In this document: positions 1-7,085 of the stretch, in pieces
Layout: every line of letters starts with the position of its first letter
How positions within the stretch are numbered: the stretch's first letter is position 1
From: CAYLWZ01 sp964585805
Lineage (GTDB): Bacteria; Patescibacteriota; Minisyncoccia; Minisyncoccales; GWA2-38-27
NCBI GenBank assembly: GCA_964585805.1
Contig: CAZPFE010000015.1
Span: forward strand, 1-11,411
Reading direction: 5' to 3'
Length of the DNA: 11,411 nucleotides
Notes under the pieces: model-generated
The model's database searches: none
Seen by the model: only the letters and a program-made list of their open reading frames with translations
Told to the model about the DNA's origin: nothing
Translations under genes and position numbers: made by a program

Positions 1-579
1 TTTCTAACAATTTTTATTTGGATTTTTAGATATAGAAATCAAAAACTAAAAATAAAAAAATTTCTCTTGATTATTTTTTTAAGTTTAATTTTTATTTTTA
101 TTTCTTTTATTGCTGTTTCAAAAAGGACAACCGTTGAAAAAAGAATAATAGATACTATTTCTTTGCCAAAACTTCAGCAAAGTATCCAAGAAGACAGGAT
201 TGATTTTATAAAAAAAAGCGCTCAAGAGGCCTCTGAAAAAGAATCGTTAATGTCTTTTTTCATTGGAATGGGAGCAGGGTCAGTAGGAGAAGTTCACAAC
301 CAATATCTTCGCAATTTCATTGAAACTGGGATTATTGGGAGTATCATATTTTTAATTTTAATTTTTGCTATAATAAGGAAAAGTTGGCAAGGATTTTTAA
401 AAAATGAAGATAATTTTCTTGTTGGTTTGTCGGCTGGTCTTTTAATTGCTACTTTAGCAATGCTTTTTTGCGGATTTGCTACTTCACCATTTATTGTGGT
501 TAAACCGTCAGAGGTTTATTGGTTTTTTGCAGCTATGATAATGTTTACTTTAATTAGTTTAGAAAATAAATTTGAATAA
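1..579 (+). CDS. O-antigen ligase/polymerase-like membrane protein, C-terminal part (5' end outside window)
   Basis: The reading frame is open from the first base of the window, so this is the C-terminal 192 residues of a longer protein; the TTG at 67 is internal. What is visible is a hydrophobic segment near the start, a hydrophilic stretch, then the motif GMGAGSVGEVHNQYL followed by an ETGIIG turn and three more hydrophobic helices. A G-x-G-x-G-S stretch followed by HN-x-Y-L and E-x-G is the signature of the Wzy_C / O-antigen ligase domain (WaaL, Wzy), which transfers or polymerises undecaprenyl-linked glycan on the outer face of the membrane. The stop lies 5 nt before the glycosyltransferase start, so the two are probably one operon for surface polysaccharide. 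Ligase and polymerase cannot be told apart from this fragment. Confidence 0.75.
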   Translation, partial: FLTIFIWIFRYRNQKLKIKKFLLIIFLSLIFIFISFIAVSKRTTVEKRIIDTISLPKLQQSIQEDRIDFIKKSAQEASEKESLMSFFIGMGAGSVGEVHNQYLRNFIETGIIGSIIFLILIFAIIRKSWQGFLKNEDNFLVGLSAGLLIATLAMLFCGFATSPFIVVKPSEVYWFFAAMIMFTLISLENKFE

Positions 580-584
580 TTATT

Positions 585-1571
585 ATGTTTCAAGTATCTG
601 TTATTGTTCCTTGTCGGAATGAGAAAAAGTTTATTAGCAAATGTTTAGATTCTATAATTAATCAAGATTATCCAAAAGAGAAATTGGAAGTTTTAGTTAT
701 TGATGGGATGTCAGATGATGGGACGCGGGATATTGTAAAAAAATATATTCAAAAATATTCTTTTATTAAATTTTTAGATAATCCTAAAAAGATTAAACCT
801 TGTGCTTTAAATCTTGGAATTAAAAAAGCAAAAGGAGATGTGATTATAATAATGGATGCTCATTCTGTCTATAGTAAAGATTATATTTCAAGATGCGTTG
901 CTAATTTAGAAAAGTATAAAGTTGATAATGTCGGGGGGTTGCTAAAGACCATACCGCCTAACAATAATTTAATAGCTAAAGCAATTGCTGTTTGTTTTAA
1001 TCATTTTTTTGGGGTAGGCGGGTCTATTTTTAGAACTGGCGCTCAAGAACCTCAATTAGTTGATACGGTTTTTTGCGGTTGTTATAAAAAAGAAGTGTTT
1101 GATAAAGTTGGTTTATTCAACGAAAATCTTGTTCGGAGTCAGGATATGGAGTTTAATTTACGTTTAAAAAAAGCTGGCGGGAAAATTCTTTTAGTGCCAG
1201 ATATTGTAGCTTATTATTATCCAAGATCTACTCTTAAGAGTTTTTTTCTTCATAATTTTGAAGATGGGGTTTGGGCGGTTTATCCCTTAAAATTTGTTAA
1301 AATACCTTTTAAGTTAAGGCATTATATTCCTTTAATTTTTGTTTCATCTTTGTTAGGCAGTTTATTTTTGAGTTTGTTTTCTTTAATAGGGAAAATATTA
1401 TTTATTTTGATTTTTGGTTCTTATTTTTTAGTAAGTTTATTTTTTTCTTTTGAAATTGCTATTAAAAAAGGGTGGGAATATTTTTTTATTATGCCAGTGG
1501 TTTTCTTTGCTCGTCATTTTGCTTATGGTTTAGGCTCTTTGTGGGGAATAGTAAGAATCTTAATTTCTTGA
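585..1571 (+). CDS. Family 2 glycosyltransferase, ExoA-like, with C-terminal membrane segments
   Basis: 328-residue GT-A fold glycosyltransferase, predicted to add a sugar to a lipid-linked glycan at the cytoplasmic face. The N-terminus VSVIVPCRNE and the VIDGMSDDGT segment (D40) form the nucleotide-binding start of GT2. MDAHSVYSKDYI carries the metal-binding DxH (D91-H93), and SQDMEFNLRLKKAGG (186-200) is the acceptor/base region, with QD in place of the commoner ED. DAHxVY, GVGGS and YYPRSTLK match the succinoglycan ExoA-type subgroup. Residues about 247-325 contain two or three hydrophobic helices. ATG 585 is 5 nt after the upstream stop with no Shine-Dalgarno, suggesting coupled translation. 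Oddity: the last 17 codons begin with a 30-bp sequence repeated at 3085-3114, and the final residues IVRILIS differ from the VIKLLKK of that copy, so the C-terminus seems to have been replaced when the AbiE segment inserted. Confidence 0.9.
   Translation: MFQVSVIVPCRNEKKFISKCLDSIINQDYPKEKLEVLVIDGMSDDGTRDIVKKYIQKYSFIKFLDNPKKIKPCALNLGIKKAKGDVIIIMDAHSVYSKDYISRCVANLEKYKVDNVGGLLKTIPPNNNLIAKAIAVCFNHFFGVGGSIFRTGAQEPQLVDTVFCGCYKKEVFDKVGLFNENLVRSQDMEFNLRLKKAGGKILLVPDIVAYYYPRSTLKSFFLHNFEDGVWAVYPLKFVKIPFKLRHYIPLIFVSSLLGSLFLSLFSLIGKILFILIFGSYFLVSLFFSFEIAIKKGWEYFFIMPVVFFARHFAYGLGSLWGIVRILIS
1518..1547 (+). repeat. 30-bp direct repeat, left copy (inside glycosyltransferase 3' end)
   Basis: This perfect 30-bp stretch encodes FAYGLGSLWG (residues 312-321 of the glycosyltransferase). 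It recurs identically at 3085-3114, 1567 bp downstream, in the matching reading frame. The bases on either side of the two copies differ, so the repeat marks a discrete junction. Together the copies bracket the AbiE toxin-antitoxin pair. Confidence 0.9.
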
Positions 1572-1595
1572 CGAATTTATTCTATTTCCGATAAT
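1568..1595 (+). promoter_or_regulatory. Predicted sigma-70-type promoter of the AbiE pair
   Basis: TTGACG (1568-1573) and GATAAT (1590-1595) are separated by 16 bp, each matching the consensus at five of six positions. The -35 box overlaps the glycosyltransferase stop codon (TGA 1569-1571). A start site near 1602 would give a leader of about 30 nt to the ATG at 1632. A 7-bp inverted repeat, TATTTCC (1583-1589) and GGAAATA (1616-1622), straddles the -10 box and start point. It could be an operator for AbiEi, which is known to autoregulate in studied AbiE systems, but that is a guess. Confidence 0.5.
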
Positions 1596-1631
1596 AATAA
1601 AAAAGTGTTATTTTTGGAAATAAATAATTTT

Positions 1632-2264
1632 ATGACTTTTAATGAGTTGAAAGAAAAAGCTAAAAGTTACCCTCTTTTTAAATTAGAGGATATTTTTAAA
1701 TGGTTTCCTGCAGCAAAAAAACAAACTACTTTAAATCAAATTAATTTTTGGATAAAAAGAGGGTGGTTAGAAAGGGTAAAAAACGGAGTTTATAGAATAA
1801 AAGATTTTGGGCCTGAGGATCCGTTTATCATAGCTAATTTTATTTACTCGCCTTCTTATATTAGTTTAGAAAGCGCTTTAAATTATTATAGTATTATTCC
1901 CGATATTCCTTTTGGTACAACTTCAGTAACTATTAAAAAAACAAAAATTTTTAAGATAAAGAGTTATGGTGTTTTTTATTATAATCACCTTAAATCTGAT
2001 TTATTTTTTGGCTATAAAAATGTTATAGTTGAGAAAAATTATAGTTATAATATTGCTTTTCCAGAGAAAGCATTGTTTGACTATATTTATCTTAAAGCTA
2101 AAGGAATTACCTCTTATGAAGGATTTATTGAAGAGTTGAGATTATCTTTAACAGAAGATTTTAATTGGAAAAATTTATTAAAATGGCAAAAATTAGTTCC
2201 TTCTAAAAATAAAACTTTTCACGAATTAATTAATATTTTATGTCAGAGATATTATGGTGAATAA
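1632..2264 (+). CDS. AbiEi-family antitoxin / winged-helix transcriptional regulator
   Basis: Predicted antitoxin and autorepressor of a type IV AbiE toxin-antitoxin pair (the 'transcriptional regulator of viral defense system' group). From ATG 1632 it is 210 residues. The first ~57 form a winged helix-turn-helix, with a ...FWIKRGWLERVKNGVYRI wing. The family stretch SPSYISLESALNYYSIIPD follows at about 73-91 and AFPEKALFDYIYL at about 142-154, matching the usual YIS-x-x-SAL and PEKAL-x-D blocks. I prefer ATG 1632 over an in-frame GTG at 1605 because MTFNELKEKA is a typical family start and the predicted promoter puts the transcript start close to 1602. Neither start has a Shine-Dalgarno. It overlaps the toxin gene by 11 bp, as usual for these pairs. 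Confidence 0.85.
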   Translation: MTFNELKEKAKSYPLFKLEDIFKWFPAAKKQTTLNQINFWIKRGWLERVKNGVYRIKDFGPEDPFIIANFIYSPSYISLESALNYYSIIPDIPFGTTSVTIKKTKIFKIKSYGVFYYNHLKSDLFFGYKNVIVEKNYSYNIAFPEKALFDYIYLKAKGITSYEGFIEELRLSLTEDFNWKNLLKWQKLVPSKNKTFHELINILCQRYYGE

Positions 2265-3051
2265 ATTCCTTTTAGAAACATTAAGAGAAGAAGGGAAAAG
2301 GTTAAAAATTCCTTTCCATAAAAATAGGGCTTTAATTAGAGAATATCTGCAGAGTAAAATTATCTATTATCTTTATGGAATGTCAGAAGCTAGGAAACTT
2401 TCTTTTATTGGAGGAACAAGTTTAAGACTTTTAAGAGATTTAGACAGATTTTCTGAAGATTTAGATTTTGATAATTTAGGATTAAGTTTTTCTCAAATAA
2501 AAGATTTGTTTTTGAAAATTAAGAATGTTTTAGAGAAAGAAGGATTTGAAATTGTTTATAAAATAAAAAAGACCAATAATTCGGGGATAGGAGATATGAA
2601 ATTTAAAAATCTTTTATTTAATTTAGGGATAAGTCCTTATCAGGAAGAGAGTTTAGTAATAAAAATAAATTACACTACTCCTAAAATAAAACCTGAAACA
2701 GAAGTAGTTATTTTAAATCGTTTTGGCTTGGTTCAAGCAGTTGTTAGTAATACTCTTGAGTTCCTTCTTTCTCAAAAAATGCGAGCTGTTTTGTCGAGAA
2801 AAGATCCTCAACCAAGAGATTTTTACGATGTAGTCTGGTTTTTATCTCATAAAGTTCAACCCTCAGCTAAGCTTTTTTCAGAAATGAGGGTAAAAAACAA
2901 AGAAGAGCTTTTCTTAAAATTGAACCATATTTATCAAAAGAAAGTTTTTCCTAATATTAATCAATTTAAAAAACGATTAGCTCCATTTTTAATTGATGAG
3001 AAAAAAGTTTCTTATTTAGATATTTTCGGAGATTTGGTCAAGGATTCTTAA
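2254..3051 (+). CDS. AbiEii/AbiGii-family nucleotidyltransferase toxin
   Basis: 265-residue DNA polymerase beta-like nucleotidyltransferase, the predicted toxin of the AbiE pair. The catalytic signature is FIGGTSLRLL (GGTS at 53-56) followed by SEDLDFD, with metal-binding aspartates D69 and D71; this is the GG[TS]-x(n)-[DE]xD motif. Further family marks are K175 in LSQKMRAVLSR and RDFYDVVWFL (188-197), equivalent to the conserved K and RDxxD blocks. Characterised AbiE toxins act on nucleotides or on tRNA 3' ends and cause growth arrest during phage infection; the substrate here cannot be read from sequence. All key residues are present and the frame is intact, so it should be active. ATG 2254 overlaps the antitoxin gene, implying coupled translation. 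Confidence 0.9.
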   Translation: MVNKFLLETLREEGKRLKIPFHKNRALIREYLQSKIIYYLYGMSEARKLSFIGGTSLRLLRDLDRFSEDLDFDNLGLSFSQIKDLFLKIKNVLEKEGFEIVYKIKKTNNSGIGDMKFKNLLFNLGISPYQEESLVIKINYTTPKIKPETEVVILNRFGLVQAVVSNTLEFLLSQKMRAVLSRKDPQPRDFYDVVWFLSHKVQPSAKLFSEMRVKNKEELFLKLNHIYQKKVFPNINQFKKRLAPFLIDEKKVSYLDIFGDLVKDS

Positions 3052-3138
3052 ATAATATCTCCGACGTTTTTAAGATTTTTTTTATTTGCTTATGGTTTAG
3101 GCTCTTTGTGGGGAGTAATTAAACTTTTAAAAAAGTAA
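3052..3138 (+). pseudogene. Orphaned 3' tail of the glycosyltransferase gene
   Basis: After the toxin stop, the same frame reads ...FAYGLGSLWGVIKLLKK then TAA (3136-3138). This matches the end of the glycosyltransferase at 585, with ten identical residues and a diverged last seven. There is no start codon or catalytic part. The recognisable homology is 3085-3138; the 33 bases before it are ambiguous. The stop lies 1 nt before the uracil-DNA glycosylase ATG, a typical native operon junction. I infer this is the original end of the glycosyltransferase gene, separated from its body by the AbiE insertion. Confidence 0.75.
3085..3114 (+). repeat. 30-bp direct repeat, right copy
   Basis: Identical to 1518-1547. 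It lies 34 nt after the AbiEii stop and starts the recognisable part of the orphaned glycosyltransferase tail. With the left copy it delimits a 1567-bp unit carrying AbiEi, AbiEii and their promoter. No integrase or transposase gene lies inside the unit. Confidence 0.9.
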
Positions 3139-3139
3139 G

Positions 3140-3727
3140 ATGGAAAGTATTCAGGACAGAGAAAATAAATTAAGGCAAATTAAAGATGAAGTAGTTGTTT
3201 GTAAAAAGTGTTCTCTTTATAAAACGAGACGGCTTCCGGTTATTGGCAAAGGAAATCATCAAGCAAATATTGTTTTTGTTGGGGAAGCGCCTGGTTTTCA
3301 AGAAGATAGGACAGGTCGTCCTTTTTGCGGTTCGGCTGGGAAAGTGTTGGATTATTTATTGATGGGGATAGGAATTAAAAGAGAAGATATTTATATCACC
3401 AATATTTTAAAATGTCGGCCTCCAGGAAATCGCGATCCTAAAGAAGAGGAAATTAGGGCTTGCGCTCCTTATTTAGAAAGACAAATTGAAATTATAAAAC
3501 CAAATATAATTTGTTCTTTGGGCAGATTTTCAATGGCTTTTTTAATGAAAAAATTTGGTTTTGAAAAAGAAATAACTTCTATCAGCAACCTTCACGGGAA
3601 AGTTTTTAAATCAAAAGAAGGAATAATTTTAATTCCTTTTTATCATCCAGCAGTTGCTGTTTATAACCCAAAAATGAAAGAATATTTAAAAAAAGATTTT
3701 CAAGTTTTAAAAAAGTTTTTGTTCTAA
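3140..3727 (+). CDS. Uracil-DNA glycosylase, family 4 ([4Fe-4S])
   Basis: 195-residue base-excision repair enzyme that removes uracil arising from cytosine deamination. The four iron-sulfur ligands of family 4 are visible: C21 and C24 (CKKC), C92 (ILKCRPPGNR) and C108 (RACAPYL). Motif 1 is GEAPGFQEDRTGRPFCGSAG (48-67), starting with the GEAPG typical of family 4, and the late motif is HPAVAVYNP with H169. YITNILKCRPPGNRDP is a further family block. Length is normal and no residue is missing. ATG 3140 has no Shine-Dalgarno and follows the orphaned glycosyltransferase stop by 1 nt, so the gene was probably once co-transcribed with the polysaccharide genes. It may now depend on read-through from the AbiE promoter. 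Confidence 0.93.
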   Translation: MESIQDRENKLRQIKDEVVVCKKCSLYKTRRLPVIGKGNHQANIVFVGEAPGFQEDRTGRPFCGSAGKVLDYLLMGIGIKREDIYITNILKCRPPGNRDPKEEEIRACAPYLERQIEIIKPNIICSLGRFSMAFLMKKFGFEKEITSISNLHGKVFKSKEGIILIPFYHPAVAVYNPKMKEYLKKDFQVLKKFLF

Positions 3728-3757
3728 ATTATTAAATCAGAAAGAGTTATTCACAGT

Positions 3758-3785
3758 TTGACTAAAATGTTTGGCTTGTTAGAAT
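3758..3785 (+). promoter_or_regulatory. Predicted promoter upstream of the palindrome cluster
   Basis: TTGACT (3758-3763) and TAGAAT (3780-3785) are 16 bp apart, a good sigma-70-type match in a gene-free stretch. It faces the nrdD gene, but a transcript from it would carry a leader of about 400 nt made largely of G/C-rich hairpins. An alternative weak site closer to nrdD is TATAAC at 4172-4177, whose only -35 candidate, TTGCTC at 4152, is too close (14 bp). Confidence 0.4.
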
Positions 3786-3818
3786 GAGATAATAAAATTA
3801 TTTAAAATTCTTATAAAT

Positions 3819-4141
3819 CCTCCCCCTTCCCTCTGGGAAGGAAAAACATCTTTCTCATCCTCCCCCTTCCCTCTGGGAAGGGGGAGGAAAAAGGAGGGGA
3901 ATGGGGAACAAAACCTCCCCCACCTTAATCCTCCCCCTCCAGAGGAGGGGGAGGAAAAGAGAGAATAGAACCTCCCCCTACAGAGGAGAGGGAGGAGAGA
4001 AAAGAAAAAAAAATCCTCTCCTTTTTACTTTCAATCCTCCCCCTTCCCTCTGGGAAGGGGGAGGAAAAAGGAGGGGGATGGGAGAGGAAACCTCCCCCAC
4101 CTATATCCTCCCCCTCCTTCGGAGGGGGAGGAAAAGAGAGA
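3819..4141. repeat. Cluster of C-rich/G-rich palindromic repeats (two composite units plus partial copies)
   Basis: The gene-free interval 3728-4194 is dominated by these. In order: a shortened hairpin at 3819-3841; a full hairpin with 13-bp arms (CCTCCCCCTTCCC / GGGAAGGGGGAGG, TCT loop) at 3859-3887; an imperfect inverted pair at 3893-3924; an 11-bp-arm hairpin (CCTCCCCCTCC / GGAGGGGGAGG) at 3930-3954; a decayed 11-bp-arm hairpin with two mismatches at 3971-3995; then the full set again at 4036-4064, 4070-4101 and 4107-4131. Units 3859-3954 and 4036-4131 are both exactly 96 bp and differ at about 10 positions, mostly in loops and linkers. This resembles BIME/REP-like or miniature non-autonomous elements. 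The 91-codon reading frame across it is repeat-derived and not a gene. Confidence 0.9.
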
Positions 4142-4194
4142 GGCGAGTTAGTTGCTCATTTTTGTTTTGCATATAACCTTTAACTTTAAATTTT

Positions 4195-6306
4195 ATGAGT
4201 AAACAAAGCAAAAAAGTTCAAAAAATTAGAAAAAGAGATGGTCGAATTGTTGATTTTGAACAATCTAAAATTACAAATGCCATTCTGAGCGCAATGTTTG
4301 CGACAGGTGAAGGCGGAAAAAAAGAGGCTAAATTATTATCTAAAAAAGTGGTGGCTATTCTGAATAAAAAATTTGATGGAAAAATCATTCCAATGGTAGA
4401 AGAAATTCAAGATATAGTAGAAGATGTTTTATTAAAATCTCCTTACCGAAAGACTGCCAAGGCTTATATTATCTACCGCGATCAGCACGCTAAAATTAGG
4501 GAAATAAAAGATAAAATGGAAGTAGATTTGGTGGACCAGTATCTTAATGAAATGGATTGGCAGGTTAAAGAAAATAGTAATATGTCTTATTCTCTTCAGG
4601 GTCTAAATAATTATTTGGCTTCTGAAGTGAGTAAGGCTTATTGGTTAAATAAAATTTATCCTCCAGAAATTAAAAATGCTTATCTTGAAGGGGATTTTCA
4701 TATTCATGATTTAGGAATGTTAAGTGTTTATTGTGTAGGATGGGACTTACAAGATTTATTGTTAACAGGATTTAGGGGAGTTAGTGGAAAAATAGAGTCA
4801 AAGCCACCTAAACATTTTAGGTCAGCGTTAGGACAAATAGTCAATTTTATGTATACCCTTCAAGGAGAAGCGGCTGGTGCTCAAGCATTTTCAAATTTTG
4901 ATACTTTATTAGCGCCTTTTATTCGTTACGATAGATTATCTTATCCTGAAGTTAAGCAAGCAATGCAAGAATTTATTTTTAATATGAATGTTCCGACAAG
5001 AGTAGGTTTTCAAACTCCTTATACAAATTTAACATTTGATTTAACTGTATCTGAAATTTATGCTGATCAAGCAGTAATTATTGGTGGAGAGATGAAAGAT
5101 GCTACTTATAAAGAATTTCAGGAAGAAATGAATATGTTAAATAAAGCGTTTTTAGAAGTAATGAGTGAAGGAGATGCAAAAGGTAGAGTATTTACCTTTC
5201 CTATCCCTACTTATAATATCACTAAAGATTTTGATTGGGACAATCCAATAGTTGATCTTTTAGACGAGGTGACAGCAAAATATGGTTTGCCTTATTTTTC
5301 TAATTTTATTAGTTCTGATATGAAACCAGATGATGTTCGGTCAATGTGCTGTCGGCTTCGTTTAGATTTAAAAGAATTGAAAAAAAGAGGAGGTGGTTAT
5401 TTTGGAGCTAATCCTTTGACCGGTTCTATAGGTGTAGTAACGATTAATATGCCTCGTCTTGGTTATCTTTCAAAAGATAAAAAAGAGTTTTTTGAAAGGT
5501 TAGAAAAATTGATGATTTTGGCAAAAAATAGTTTAGAAATAAAAAGGAAAACATTAGAACGCCTTACAGATAAAGGACTTTATCCTTATACTAAATTTTA
5601 TTTAAGAGAAGTTAAGAAAAGATTTGGTGAATATTGGAAGAACCATTTCTCAACTATTGGATTGGTTGGATTAAACGAGGCTTGCCTGAATTTACTTGGT
5701 AAAAATATAGGAATGCCTGAAGGAAGAGAATTTGCAATAGAAGTGTTAGATTTTATGAGAGATAAAATGCTTCAGTTTCAGGAAGAAACCGGCAATATTT
5801 ACAATTTAGAAGCAACTCCAGCAGAAGGAACTTCTTATAGGTTAGCCCTTAAAGATAAAAAGAAATATCCTGATATTATTTGCGCTAATGAAGAAGAATA
5901 CAGAAAAGGGAAGGAACCTTTTTATACGAATTCCAGCCAATTGCCGGTAGATTTTACAGATGATATTTTTGAAGCTTTGGACTTACAGGATGCTTTACAA
6001 ACAAAGTATACAGGCGGAACCACTATTCACCTTTTTCTTGGGGAAAGAATTACTGAGCCGTCGGCAGTAAAGAATTTAGTAAAAAAGGTTTGTGAAAATT
6101 ATCAATTGCCTTATTTTACGATTACTCCTACATTTAGTATTTGTCCTGTTCATGGTTATATTAGTGGTGAGCATAATATTTGTCCTCATTGCGGTGAAGA
6201 GTGTGAAGTTTATTCTCGTTCAGTTGGTTATTTGAGACCAGTAAAACAATGGAATGCCGGTAAGGCAGAAGAATTTAAAGAAAGAAAAACATTTAAGGTT
6301 GCATAG
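4195..6306 (+). CDS. nrdD: Anaerobic (class III) ribonucleoside-triphosphate reductase
   Basis: 703-residue glycyl-radical enzyme that reduces ribonucleoside triphosphates to deoxy forms without oxygen. Residues ~8-100 are an ATP-cone allosteric domain (VQKIRKRDGRIVDFEQSKI). The catalytic barrel contains FHIHDLGMLSVYC (C180) and SMCCRLRLDLKEL (C385/C386), the active-site cysteine regions, then GGGYFGANPLTGSIGVVTIN. At the C-terminus, CPVHG (C650, H653) and CPHCG (C663, C666) look like the zinc site, with H replacing one of the four cysteines. The glycyl-radical loop is SRSVGYLRPVKQWNAGK, with G678 predicted as the radical residue. All expected residues are present. The activase gene starts directly after its TAG stop. 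No Shine-Dalgarno precedes ATG 4195, and I found no NrdR-box-like pair in the 466 bases upstream. Confidence 0.97.
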   Translation: MSKQSKKVQKIRKRDGRIVDFEQSKITNAILSAMFATGEGGKKEAKLLSKKVVAILNKKFDGKIIPMVEEIQDIVEDVLLKSPYRKTAKAYIIYRDQHAKIREIKDKMEVDLVDQYLNEMDWQVKENSNMSYSLQGLNNYLASEVSKAYWLNKIYPPEIKNAYLEGDFHIHDLGMLSVYCVGWDLQDLLLTGFRGVSGKIESKPPKHFRSALGQIVNFMYTLQGEAAGAQAFSNFDTLLAPFIRYDRLSYPEVKQAMQEFIFNMNVPTRVGFQTPYTNLTFDLTVSEIYADQAVIIGGEMKDATYKEFQEEMNMLNKAFLEVMSEGDAKGRVFTFPIPTYNITKDFDWDNPIVDLLDEVTAKYGLPYFSNFISSDMKPDDVRSMCCRLRLDLKELKKRGGGYFGANPLTGSIGVVTINMPRLGYLSKDKKEFFERLEKLMILAKNSLEIKRKTLERLTDKGLYPYTKFYLREVKKRFGEYWKNHFSTIGLVGLNEACLNLLGKNIGMPEGREFAIEVLDFMRDKMLQFQEETGNIYNLEATPAEGTSYRLALKDKKKYPDIICANEEEYRKGKEPFYTNSSQLPVDFTDDIFEALDLQDALQTKYTGGTTIHLFLGERITEPSAVKNLVKKVCENYQLPYFTITPTFSICPVHGYISGEHNICPHCGEECEVYSRSVGYLRPVKQWNAGKAEEFKERKTFKVA

Positions 6307-6315
6307 TTGTCTAAA

Positions 6316-7005
6316 ATGATTATAGGTGGATTTCAAAAAGTATCTTTAATTGATTATCCGGGTAAAATTTGCGCTATTGTTTTTACCCAAGGATGTAATT
6401 TTCGTTGCCCTTTTTGTTATAATTTGAATCTTGTTTTACCAGAACTTTTTAAAGAGCCAATTTTAGAAAAAGATATTTTATCTTTTCTTGACAAAAGAAA
6501 AGGGAAGTTAGATGCTGTAGAAATAACTGGAGGAGAACCGACAATTCAAGAAGGTTTGTTAGATTTTATGAAAAAGATTAAAGAAAAAGGTTTTTTGATT
6601 AAACTTGATACTAATGGAACCAATCCTGATGTTTTAAAAACAGCAATAAAAGGAAAATTAGTTGATTATTTAGCAATGGACATTAAAGCGCCTTGGGATA
6701 AGTATTTTCAAGTAGCAGGAGTAGATGTTGAAATAAAAAAAATTCAAGAAAGTATTAAAATAATTAAAGAATCAGGAATTGATTATGAATTTCGGACAAC
6801 AGTTATTCCAGGGATGCATACTAAAGAAGATATTATTAAAATTGCTCAAGAGATTAAGCCAGCAAAAAAATATTGTTTGCAAAATTTCCAACAAAAGAAA
6901 ACTATAAATCCAAAATTTGAAAGTCTTCAACCTTATTCAAAAGAATTTTTAGAAGAAATTGTTAAAGAAATTAAAGAAGGATTTGAAATTTGTCAAGTAA
7001 GATAA
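6316..7005 (+). CDS. nrdG: Anaerobic ribonucleotide reductase activating protein (radical SAM)
   Basis: Radical SAM enzyme that uses a [4Fe-4S] cluster and S-adenosylmethionine to install the glycyl radical on NrdD. From ATG 6316 it has 229 residues. The cluster motif CNFRCPFC gives C27, C31 and C34 (CxxxCxxC), and ITGGEPT at about 70-76 is the SAM-binding GGEP. The opening MIIGGFQKVSLIDYPGK is typical of the NrdG2 subgroup, which is why I choose ATG 6316. The in-frame TTG at 6307, directly after the nrdD stop, would add MSK and is possible. The contiguous nrdD-nrdG arrangement and absence of a Shine-Dalgarno point to coupled translation. Other radical-SAM activases share the motif, but the neighbour settles the assignment. 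Confidence 0.93.
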   Translation: MIIGGFQKVSLIDYPGKICAIVFTQGCNFRCPFCYNLNLVLPELFKEPILEKDILSFLDKRKGKLDAVEITGGEPTIQEGLLDFMKKIKEKGFLIKLDTNGTNPDVLKTAIKGKLVDYLAMDIKAPWDKYFQVAGVDVEIKKIQESIKIIKESGIDYEFRTTVIPGMHTKEDIIKIAQEIKPAKKYCLQNFQQKKTINPKFESLQPYSKEFLEEIVKEIKEGFEICQVR

Positions 7006-7018
7006 AATGAAATAAGAT
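6990..7018 (+). promoter_or_regulatory. Possible promoter for the acyl carrier protein gene
   Basis: TTGTCA (6990-6995) and TAAGAT (7013-7018) are 17 bp apart at the very end of nrdG and would give a leader of about 60 nt. The -10 box is only a four-of-six match in A+T-rich DNA, so this is tentative. Confidence 0.3.
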
Positions 7019-7073
7019 GAAATTAAAAAATAGTTAGCACTTTAAAATTTAAAATAAGAATAAATTAAACGAA

Positions 7074-7078
7074 AGGAG
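7074..7078 (+). promoter_or_regulatory. Shine-Dalgarno site of the acyl carrier protein gene
   Basis: AGGAG lies 7 nt before ATG 7086 within AAAGGAGAG. It stands out because it is the only clear Shine-Dalgarno I see in the window, and suggests strong translation, as expected for an abundant small protein. Confidence 0.8.
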
Positions 7079-7085
7079 AGAAAAA

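Noticed and set aside
1605..1631. GTG start adding nine residues to AbiEi
   Set aside because: It lies within a few bases of the predicted transcript start, and MTFNELKEK is the typical beginning; it cannot be fully excluded.
1569..1632. Glycosyltransferase and AbiEi are in the same frame, parted only by TGA, suggesting read-through or TGA recoding
   Set aside because: No TGA was seen inside the other genes, AbiEi has its own promoter and start, and a glycosyltransferase-antitoxin fusion makes no functional sense.
3819..4131. CRISPR array
   Set aside because: The repeats are self-complementary over their full length, spacers are themselves repeats of unequal length, and no cas gene is nearby.
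3901..4176. A 91-codon open frame across the gene-free interval
   Set aside because: It is translated palindromic repeat (repeated TSP/PLxRRGRKRE blocks), has no known family resemblance and no ribosome-binding site.
7034..7041. TTAGCACT resembling half of a CIRCE heat-shock operator
   Set aside because: The second arm (GAGTGCTAA) is missing and the downstream gene is an acyl carrier protein.
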